A stretch of 6,191 bases of DNA from Candidatus Poribacteria bacterium (GTDB taxonomy: Bacteria > Poribacteria > WGA-4E > WGA-3G), in NCBI GenBank assembly GCA_009842375.1, contig VYFM01000021.1, positions 1-6,191 on the forward strand. The letters run 5' to 3'. The position numbers were made by a program, and so were the translations under genes. Positions within the stretch are counted from its first letter, which is position 1, and each line of letters starts with the position of its first letter. Below are positions 1 through 5,310 of this stretch, in pieces. The notes under the pieces are model-generated. The model saw nothing but the letters and a program-made list of their open reading frames with translations. It was not told the DNA's origin and did no database searches.

Positions 1-153
1 GGATTTGAACACAGCCAAAATATAGATTATATTCCTTAAATTGACACCTATGGGGTTCGCACGCTATACCCGACGGACGACATAAACTTTTAGTAACACG
101 CATCCGCAACATATTCTTAAAACTGAATAACCCTGCCTATACATCCAATTTGC

Positions 154-182
154 TTGAAATAACACTTTAGGTTTGGTAACAT
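154..182 (+). promoter_or_regulatory. Candidate sigma70-type promoter for the TAXI gene
   Basis: TTGAAA at 154-159 (5 of 6 to the -35 consensus) and TAACAT at 177-182 (4 of 6 to the -10) are 17 bases apart. This would start transcription near 189, just before the GGAAGGA ribosome site at 204-210. A second, more distant candidate is TTGACA at 41-46 with TATACC at 65-70 (spacer 18). The 216 bases before the gene hold no convincing coding sequence: all three forward frames are closed by short-spaced stops. Which promoter is used, if either, cannot be told from sequence alone. Confidence 0.35.
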
Positions 183-216
183 CTTATATTGTCATCTAAT
201 AATGGAAGGAACAGTT

Positions 217-1224
217 ATGGAAAAAAAGCAGAAAATTCATTTACATATAGTTATCTGTTTCATCTTTGTTTTTCTGGTTGTCTTTTCAGGTTGTGGGGAT
301 AAGCAGAATAAGGAATGGTATACGATTTATGGTGGTGTGATAGGAGGAAGTTTTTCACAATTTGCGAATGGTGTAAACCATATTGTCAATCATAAAGAGA
401 CAGATATAAAAATCTCGGTTGTTGCCTCCGCTGGTTCAATTGAAAATACGCGGCGTGTGAACAAAGAGGAAAACGCGCTCGGTGTTGTATTTGCATCGGA
501 GAGTTCATTGGGTTATCATGGACAGGAAGCATTTGCTAATGAGGATCCAAAGACGAATATACGCATGGTAACATTACTCTATTACGCATACGGGCAGTTC
601 TCAACGCTTAAGAATAGTCATATCCATAAGTTTGAAGACATTGTAGGAGAAAAAATAGCATGTGGAACGACTGGTTCAGGCACTGCAAAAACACTTGAAA
701 GACTTGCGATGTCTGCTGGTATTTGGGACAAATTCACTCCAATTTATAGGGGTGGTACTGCAGGGGCACAAACCCTTCAGGATGGACAAGTCAATGGCTT
801 CTTTTGGCTTGTTAGTGTTCCAAATAGTGCTATCATTGAGTTGACAGCAATAAAACACATCAGAATGATCGATCTTGATACACCTGCCCAAAAGTATGGT
901 TTCTATGAAAAATATCCGTTCTATTTCCCAACAAAGTTACCTGAAGGAGCGTATGAAGGAAAGGTTGAACCTGTGAAAACTATTGCTATGCCGACGGTTC
1001 TTATTGCTAACAAAGCAGTCCCAGCGGAAACGGTCTATAGAATACTCAAACATGTCTATGCTGAAGAGGGACATAAGCAGATGCTTCAAACAAATCAAGC
1101 GGCATCAGATATGACAGTAGAGAATGCACACCATGCATTTGTTATACCACTCCACAGTGGTGCATATAAGTTTTGGAATGAACAAGGGGTTGAAATTCCT
1201 GAACGCGCGAAGCCTGTGGATTAG
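217..1224 (+). CDS. TAXI-family TRAP transporter solute-binding lipoprotein
   Basis: Predicted periplasmic, membrane-anchored solute-binding protein of 335 residues; the ligand is unknown. I chose ATG 217 over the in-frame ATG 202 because GGAAGGA at 204-210 lies six bases before it and would be inside the gene otherwise. Lys-rich residues 2-6, a hydrophobic stretch at about 9-23 and FSGC with Cys26 form a lipoprotein signal; Phe at -3 of the lipobox is slightly atypical. Family signs are the glycine-rich start of the mature domain (YGGVIGGSFSQFA from about residue 38), ASAGSIEN at 70-77 and CGTTGSGTAKT from 149. Length fits the family (about 320-340). TAXI proteins normally work with a large fused TRAP permease, which is not in the window, so the gene is an orphan here. 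TAXI and THI5/NMT1-like proteins share the type II periplasmic-binding fold, so a thiamine-related ligand is possible given the downstream genes, but this gene lies upstream of the riboswitch and is not controlled by it. Confidence 0.85.
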   Translation: MEKKQKIHLHIVICFIFVFLVVFSGCGDKQNKEWYTIYGGVIGGSFSQFANGVNHIVNHKETDIKISVVASAGSIENTRRVNKEENALGVVFASESSLGYHGQEAFANEDPKTNIRMVTLLYYAYGQFSTLKNSHIHKFEDIVGEKIACGTTGSGTAKTLERLAMSAGIWDKFTPIYRGGTAGAQTLQDGQVNGFFWLVSVPNSAIIELTAIKHIRMIDLDTPAQKYGFYEKYPFYFPTKLPEGAYEGKVEPVKTIAMPTVLIANKAVPAETVYRILKHVYAEEGHKQMLQTNQAASDMTVENAHHAFVIPLHSGAYKFWNEQGVEIPERAKPVD

Positions 1225-1248
1225 CAGAATTTAGTCTCTTTTGCAAAT

Positions 1249-1277
1249 TTGCATTACAAATCGGAATATGATATAAT
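1249..1277 (+). promoter_or_regulatory. Candidate promoter of the TPP-riboswitch operon
   Basis: A perfect TATAAT at 1272-1277 is preceded, 17 bases upstream, by TTGCAT at 1249-1254, which keeps the TTG of the -35 box. Transcription would start near 1284, about ten bases before the riboswitch aptamer, which is where such a promoter should be. A second TATAAT at 1283-1288 has no matching -35 box. The position, directly before a regulatory RNA and after the stop of the previous gene, supports an independent transcription unit. Confidence 0.55.
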
Positions 1278-1292
1278 TTACATATAATAACA

Positions 1293-1373
1293 TTGTGGGG
1301 TGCTCTTATCTTATAAAGAGCTGAGAAAACACCCATTGAACCTGATCTGGGTCATGCCAGCGTAGGGAAATAA
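1293..1373 (+). promoter_or_regulatory. TPP riboswitch (THI element) aptamer
   Basis: This RNA element binds thiamine pyrophosphate and represses the downstream genes when TPP is abundant. The conserved blocks appear in order with normal spacing: GGGGTGC at 1297-1303, a variable hairpin arm (CTCTT at 1303-1307 pairing with AAGAG at 1316-1320, sharing its edge bases with neighbouring blocks), GCTGAGA at 1320-1326 (the pyrimidine-sensing part), CACCC at 1330-1334 pairing back to GGGTG at 1298-1302, GAACCTGATCTGG at 1338-1350, and GCCAGCGTAGGGAA at 1356-1369, with CTGG/CCAG forming a stem. The closing P1 stem is weak (TTGT 1293-1296 with ATAA 1370-1373). The joining segment reads GTCATG, where I recall TAAT being more usual. 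The cargo genes (THI5-like binding protein, thiO) agree with the assignment. Confidence 0.95.
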
Positions 1374-1566
1374 GAAGTAGAGATGAGAATCTTCTCCTTC
1401 CAATAGCGACCTAAGCAATTGTTTAGAATTAATCGTTGTGCAATTGCGCCTCTCTTTTGAAGAGGTAATGAGCCGTTTCCTTTTGGTAAATCCATAAGTG
1501 TGGATACAACCACTGGCATATTCAGTATACCAAAATGGAAGATGGCTTTTTTGCTGTAAATTTCAG
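1374..1566 (+). other. Long leader between riboswitch and permease (expression platform)
   Basis: These 193 bases should contain the switch's output device, but no strong intrinsic terminator (GC-rich hairpin followed by a T run) is visible. Three potential hairpins are: 1374-1382 with 1392-1400 (one mismatch, directly abutting the aptamer); GCAATTG with CAATTGC at about 1414-1446, with a long loop; and CCTCT 1449-1453 with AGAGG 1461-1465. The last holds a purine-rich GAAGAGG in its 3' arm, and two bases later an ATG (1468) opens a nine-codon reading frame ending in TAA at 1495-1497, in frame with the permease. This could be a leader peptide or chance. Control by hiding a ribosome site is plausible, as is Rho-dependent termination; neither is demonstrated. 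Confidence 0.4.
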
Positions 1567-2340
1567 ATGCAGACGTTTATCAAATACGTGCTACCGGTTC
1601 TTATACTGTTGGGAGTGTTGGTAATATGGGAGTTTGGAGTACATTATTTTGAGATAAAACATTTTATTTTGCCGCCGCCATCAAAAATAGTGGTAACCCT
1701 ATACGAAGAATATGAACAATTATTGAAGCATTCTTGGGTAACGTTACAAGAAATGCTTCTGGGGTTTTTGCTGGCAGTAAGTTTTGGTGTGCCATTAGCA
1801 ATTCTGATGTTTGAGTTTCCAACTTTGGAGAAAGCCTTTTATCCTTATGTCATTGGTTCACAGACAGTCCCGGTTTTTGCGATTGCTCCACTTTTAGTAA
1901 CATGGTTTGGTTTCGGGATTGCTTCAAAAGTCATGATGGCAGCCATCATTGTCTTTTTTGCAATTGTTTTAAATACGTTAGACGGATTAAAGTCTACCGA
2001 TCCAGATACAGTGAACCTATTTCGGATTTTACGAGCAAAGCGTTGGCAAATCCTCTGGAAAGTCCGTATTCCTTCTGCTTTGCCATTTATCTTCTCAGGT
2101 GCAAAGATCGGTATATCAATATCCACGATTGGCGCGGTAATAGGTGAATGGGTTGGATCAAGTGCTGGACTTGGTCATCTGATGTTATATGCTAATTCTC
2201 AACTTGAGGTGTCCCTTGTTTTCGCGGCTATATTTTGTTTAGCTTTCTTAGGTTTAAGCCTATTCGCACTTATGTCGTTGCTGGAACGTTTTGCCATGCC
2301 GTGGCGACGAAATCAAAATAACATGTCAGATATTCGATAA
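1567..2340 (+). CDS. ABC transporter permease, ThiX/SsuC/TauC type, probable thiamine-precursor uptake
   Basis: Integral inner-membrane subunit of an ABC importer; it forms the channel through which the substrate passes from the binding protein encoded next door. From ATG 1567 the protein is 257 residues, the usual size. A first membrane helix covers about residues 7-28, followed by the LPPPSKI motif at 35-41 that is typical of this family, then several more hydrophobic helices. The cytoplasmic EAA-type loop that contacts the ATPase is at about 152-175 (ILRAKRWQILWKVRIPSALP). The C-terminal part (GEWVGSSAGLGHLM) is also characteristic. The frame stays open back to a GTG at 1498, adding 23 residues rich in Trp, Cys and Gln that do not resemble the family; I prefer 1567, although neither start has a good ribosome site. 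Nitrate, sulfonate and taurine permeases look alike, so the thiamine role rests on the riboswitch and the adjacent THI5-like gene. A thiX label would be reasonable but is not proven. Confidence 0.85.
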   Translation: MQTFIKYVLPVLILLGVLVIWEFGVHYFEIKHFILPPPSKIVVTLYEEYEQLLKHSWVTLQEMLLGFLLAVSFGVPLAILMFEFPTLEKAFYPYVIGSQTVPVFAIAPLLVTWFGFGIASKVMMAAIIVFFAIVLNTLDGLKSTDPDTVNLFRILRAKRWQILWKVRIPSALPFIFSGAKIGISISTIGAVIGEWVGSSAGLGHLMLYANSQLEVSLVFAAIFCLAFLGLSLFALMSLLERFAMPWRRNQNNMSDIR

Positions 2341-2419
2341 GTGTATTCGATCACTGCAAAGAAATACTACAAGAAAACAATATGGATAATACTATCAACA
2401 CTACTTTGTAATAATTAAT

Positions 2420-2426
2420 AGGAGGG
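2420..2426 (+). promoter_or_regulatory. Strong ribosome binding site of the binding-protein gene
   Basis: AGGAGGG lies seven bases before ATG 2434, a near-ideal Shine-Dalgarno sequence. The permease just upstream has no clear one, so the binding protein is probably made in larger amounts than the permease, as is usual for ABC importers. The rest of the 93-base gap (2341-2433) is AT-rich and shows no terminator or convincing promoter. Confidence 0.7.
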
Positions 2427-2433
2427 ATTTCTG

Positions 2434-4005
2434 ATGAAAAAGAGTTTATGTTCAACTTTTCTCTTATCTCTGTTTTTGGTTTCTGTGTTATGTCTATCCC
2501 CTTGTGTTGCCCAAGAGTATATTAGCGGTCCCTGGCTTTGGATGATCGCGCCAACTGAACCAGGACAGGGAGGCTCATTTTCTAATGATGTGGATTCTCT
2601 TGCATTAGCAAGCGATGGTGCCATTACAGAGATAGATATTGCAACTATCGGGGCAAAAGGTGGAGACTTCGTTGGAGATTATGCGTGGACCCTTAGTGAA
2701 CTTCGTTTTACTGACATCGTAAATACTTATGATTTCATCGGTGACATTGATAATCTAACGGATCTCTTCCAGAAATTGGGATGGGCAGATGGAGAAGTTA
2801 CCGATCATTCAGCTTACGCTTTGACTACACTTGAATCTGAATTCGATCAGAATGGTGTAATAATGAGAGTTGGTAGTGATGACTCTATAAAAGTGTGGCT
2901 TAACGGTGAGGTAGTCCATAATAACCCAATAGACCGAGGTTCAGGAGGCTACCAAGATACATTTCAAGTTAATCTAAATCAGGGTGATAACTTGTTAATG
3001 GTAAAAGTAGGTCAAGGTTGGGGAAATTGGAGTATGTTTGTCGGTGTGGCTGCTGATGTGAAAGCGAGTTATAAAGCTCCAGTATCAGAATTGGAGGAAG
3101 TTACACTGCTCCTTGACTGGTTCCCCAACGTAGACCATGCACCGCTTTATGTTGCACAAGAAAACAAGTTATTTGCCAAACATGGCTTAAAGGTTGATTT
3201 GCGTTGGGGTGGTGACCCAGATGCCCCATTGAAACTTGTTGCAGCTGGCAAAGCACCGTTTGCTGTGAGTTATCAACAGAGTGTTACAATTGCACGTGCA
3301 AGTAAAGAAGAATTACCTGTGAAATCAATTGGATTGCTCGTAGAACATCCGCTAAACACGATTACATTTCTGAAAAAGTCAGAAATAAAAACACCTGCCG
3401 ATTTCAAAGGAAAGACAATTGGATATACTGTAGCACCATTGGATGTACTTCTGTTTAATGCAATCGCTGCGAATGCTGGATTAAACGAAGATGACTATAG
3501 GTTAATCAATATAGGCACGAATATTATAGCACCTCTCATGAGTGGTCAGATTGATGCTGTTATAGGACCTTTTCGAAACTACGAAGTCAACTTATTGAAA
3601 CTTGAGGGTGCAGAAGCGGGATTTTTTGCTCTTGAGAAACACGGTATACCGGACTATTATGAGTTGGTGATAATCACTAATGATGAATACTTGGAAGAAA
3701 ACAGGAAAACTGCCAAAAACCTGATGATGGCGATTCAGGAAGCAATTCAATTTACGAAAAAGAATCCTGATACTGCACTTCAACTCTTTTTTCAAGCTAA
3801 TCCTGATGCAAAGAAAGAATTAGAAACACTTGCGTTTCGAGATACAGTGGATCTATTTGCATCAACACAGGTTCAATCTAAAGAGAAATGGGAAGCTTTT
3901 GCGAAGTTCGCTCTTGAGAAGAAATTGATCTTAAAAGCTGTCAAGGTGGAAAACCTATTCGTTAATATATTAGAAGAAAAACCTACTTCTCCAAAAAGTG
4001 AATGA
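2434..4005 (+). CDS. Secreted THI5/NMT1-like (ThiY-type) substrate-binding protein with an extra N-terminal domain
   Basis: Probable periplasmic binding protein for a thiamine pyrimidine precursor, 523 residues. Residues 1-26 are a signal peptide with a likely cleavage after CVA (before Gln27); LSPC at 21-24 is a poor lipobox. Residues 27 to about 213 form an extra module: WLWMIAPTEPGQGG near 33-46, then SDDSIKVWLNGE at about 148-159, QGDNLLMVKV and WSMFVGV at about 199-205. It looks like a beta-sandwich, PA14- or carbohydrate-binding-like region, which I recall from Poribacteria proteins. Residues from about 222 are the THI5/ThiY (COG0715-type) domain: LLLDWFPNVDHAPLYVAQ from about 225, then KGKTIGYT and the NEDDYRLINIG region. 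The Cys-rich motif of yeast THI5 synthase is absent, so this is a binding protein and not an HMP-P synthase. Ordinary ThiY proteins are about 310-340 residues, so the fusion is about 200 longer. Its neighbours, a permease upstream and thiO overlapping downstream, and the riboswitch support the role. The ligand (formylaminopyrimidine, HMP or another) is inferred. Confidence 0.85.
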   Translation: MKKSLCSTFLLSLFLVSVLCLSPCVAQEYISGPWLWMIAPTEPGQGGSFSNDVDSLALASDGAITEIDIATIGAKGGDFVGDYAWTLSELRFTDIVNTYDFIGDIDNLTDLFQKLGWADGEVTDHSAYALTTLESEFDQNGVIMRVGSDDSIKVWLNGEVVHNNPIDRGSGGYQDTFQVNLNQGDNLLMVKVGQGWGNWSMFVGVAADVKASYKAPVSELEEVTLLLDWFPNVDHAPLYVAQENKLFAKHGLKVDLRWGGDPDAPLKLVAAGKAPFAVSYQQSVTIARASKEELPVKSIGLLVEHPLNTITFLKKSEIKTPADFKGKTIGYTVAPLDVLLFNAIAANAGLNEDDYRLINIGTNIIAPLMSGQIDAVIGPFRNYEVNLLKLEGAEAGFFALEKHGIPDYYELVIITNDEYLEENRKTAKNLMMAIQEAIQFTKKNPDTALQLFFQANPDAKKELETLAFRDTVDLFASTQVQSKEKWEAFAKFALEKKLILKAVKVENLFVNILEEKPTSPKSE

Positions 4006-5141
4006 TAAACAGAAAAATCATTATCATTGGTGGTGGCGTTATTGGACTTGGTATCGGATGGCAGCTCGCTAAAGCAGGGGCATCCGTTAGTCTATTTGAA
4101 CGCGACCAAGTTGGACGCGGTGCCTCTTGGGCTGCCGCAGGAATGCTGGCACCACTTGCCGAAGCACATACTGAAGAAACAGAACTACTGGAATTAGGGG
4201 TGAAGAGTTTATCCCTCTATCCGCAATGGGTTGATGAATTAGAAACAGATGCACAGATGTCCATAGACTATCGGGTAGAAGGTACGCTTATAGTTGGATT
4301 AGAACCTGATGATACACATCAACTCAGTCATCTATATGCTGCCCAACAACAGATGAATTTGAATGTGAATTGGTTGACTGGTCGAGAAGCACGTGAAATT
4401 GAACCAACTCTTTCACCGCGCGTTACGGCAGCAATTCACTGTGCAAGCGATCATCAAGTTGATAACAGACTGATGGTAAATGCACTCCAACGTGCCTATA
4501 TAGCATGTAGTGGTATGTTGCATGAAAATAGTTCTGTGGAAGGCGTTGTGATTAAGGAGGGAACAGTAACAGGTGTTTTGGTAGAAGATGGTACACAGAA
4601 GTGTGATGTTGTTGTTCTTGCAGCAGGATGTTGGTCAGCTCAGATAAAAGGGATACCAGAAACATTATGTCCACCGATTCGCCCCGTTAAAGGTCAGATG
4701 TTGGCATTACAGATGGAGGGAGGTGTTAAAGTAGAAACAGTCATCCGTACTGTCAGGGCAAGATATCCTACGTCTGTCTATCTTGTGCCACGTAATGATG
4801 GTAGACTTATCGTTGGTGCAACAAGCGAGGAGATGGGTTTTGATACACGTTTGACTGTAGGTGGTATATTTGAACTTCTACGTGGGGCATGGGAAACAGT
4901 GCCTGGGGTTTATGAACTGCCAATATTGGATACATGGGCGGGCTTACGTCCCGGTAGCAGGGACAATGCACCTATACTCGGTAAAACTCCCGTTGAAAAT
5001 CTCATATACGCAACAGGACATTATCGTAATGGTATCTTGCTTACACCTATAACTGCCTATGAAATATCCAAACTGATAATGACAGGTGAAACTTCAGATA
5101 TAATAGAACCGTTCCAGTTAAACCGATTTTCAACAGAATAA
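4002..5141 (+). CDS. thiO: Glycine oxidase ThiO (FAD-dependent), thiazole branch of thiamine synthesis
   Basis: Cytoplasmic flavoenzyme that oxidises glycine with O2 to iminoacetate (dehydroglycine) and H2O2; the imine is used by ThiG with ThiS-thiocarboxylate to form the thiazole of thiamine. The 379 residues match the usual length of about 370. The N-terminal Rossmann motif GGGVIG (10-15) and the Glu of LFERD bind FAD; GASWAAAGMLAPLAEAH follows, as in the DAO/ThiO family. PVKGQML, DGRLIVGATSEEMGFD and the C-terminal GLRPGSRDNAPILG and GHYRNGILL are diagnostic. Arg316 (GLRPGS) and Arg342 (GHYRNG) correspond by position to the arginines that hold the flavin region and substrate carboxylate in known ThiO enzymes. 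The start ATG overlaps the preceding stop as ATGA, so translation is probably coupled. Other DAO-family oxidases are possible, but the TPP riboswitch makes ThiO the clear choice. The enzyme needs oxygen, which suggests an aerobic or microaerobic host. No thiS, thiG or thiE follows in the window. Confidence 0.92.
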   Translation: MINRKIIIIGGGVIGLGIGWQLAKAGASVSLFERDQVGRGASWAAAGMLAPLAEAHTEETELLELGVKSLSLYPQWVDELETDAQMSIDYRVEGTLIVGLEPDDTHQLSHLYAAQQQMNLNVNWLTGREAREIEPTLSPRVTAAIHCASDHQVDNRLMVNALQRAYIACSGMLHENSSVEGVVIKEGTVTGVLVEDGTQKCDVVVLAAGCWSAQIKGIPETLCPPIRPVKGQMLALQMEGGVKVETVIRTVRARYPTSVYLVPRNDGRLIVGATSEEMGFDTRLTVGGIFELLRGAWETVPGVYELPILDTWAGLRPGSRDNAPILGKTPVENLIYATGHYRNGILLTPITAYEISKLIMTGETSDIIEPFQLNRFSTE

Positions 5142-5170
5142 TGGAAAAATGAAGGGAATTAACTGGCAAT

Positions 5171-5190
5171 CCCAAGCATTTATGCTTGGG
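5171..5190 (+). repeat. Perfect hairpin after thiO, possible transposon left-end palindrome
   Basis: CCCAAGCA (5171-5178) and TGCTTGGG (5183-5190) are exact inverted repeats around the loop TTTA: an 8-bp stem with a small loop. It lies 29 bases after the thiO stop and 120 bases before tnpB. IS200/IS605 elements carry such subterminal hairpins near their left end, where the Y1 transposase binds. As a terminator of the thi operon it is less convincing, since no T run follows directly (TCCAAAAACTT); a weak CCAA/TTGG stem at 5192-5203 followed by CTTTT is the nearest alternative. Confidence 0.55.
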
Positions 5191-5250
5191 TCCAAAAACT
5201 TGGCTTTTAGAGGTATTTTGTAGCATACTTATAAAACTGACTCAGTGGTA

Positions 5251-5281
5251 GGTGTGCTATCACTTGCCACACCGATAGCAC
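5251..5281 (+). repeat. Inverted repeat upstream of tnpB with two alternative pairings
   Basis: GTGCTATC (5254-5261) and GATAGCAC (5274-5281) are an exact 8-bp inverted repeat with a 12-base loop. The alternative GGTGTG (5251-5256) with CACACC (5268-5273) would form a 6-bp stem that excludes the first. The structure ends 29 bases before the tnpB start codon, close to its ribosome site at 5300-5304. It may be part of the element's left end or a 5' leader structure limiting tnpB translation; the sequence does not decide. Confidence 0.4.
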
Positions 5282-5310
5282 GGGTGTCAGGTTCTCATCA
5301 GGGGTCAGAT

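Noticed and set aside
40..90. Forward frame reading IDTYGVRTLYPTDDINF then a stop, which looks protein-like, possibly the tail of an upstream gene
   Set aside because: The same frame is closed by TAA at 37-39, there is no start codon in between, and 16-17 residues are too few to identify a remnant.
1242..1253. Perfect palindrome TGCAAATTTGCA after the TAXI gene as a terminator
   Set aside because: It is AT-rich, has no loop and no T run follows; it also overlaps the likely -35 box of the next promoter.
1498..1566. Upstream extension of the permease from GTG 1498
   Set aside because: The 23 added residues (Trp-, Cys- and Gln-rich) are unlike the N-termini of this permease family, and no ribosome site precedes the GTG; ATG 1567 gives a normal N-terminus.
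1845..2126. Reverse-strand open frame of 93 codons inside the permease
   Set aside because: It is a shadow of the permease gene, has no family resemblance and lies antisense to a well-supported gene.
2415..2624. Reverse-strand open frame of 69 codons over the start of the binding-protein gene
   Set aside because: It runs antisense across a strong ribosome site and signal peptide; the product resembles nothing I know.
5149..5223. 24-codon forward frame (starting MKGINWQSQAFMLG) between thiO and tnpB, as a small gene or thiS remnant
   Set aside because: It covers the 5171-5190 hairpin, has no clear ribosome site and no resemblance to ThiS; it is most likely non-coding element end sequence.
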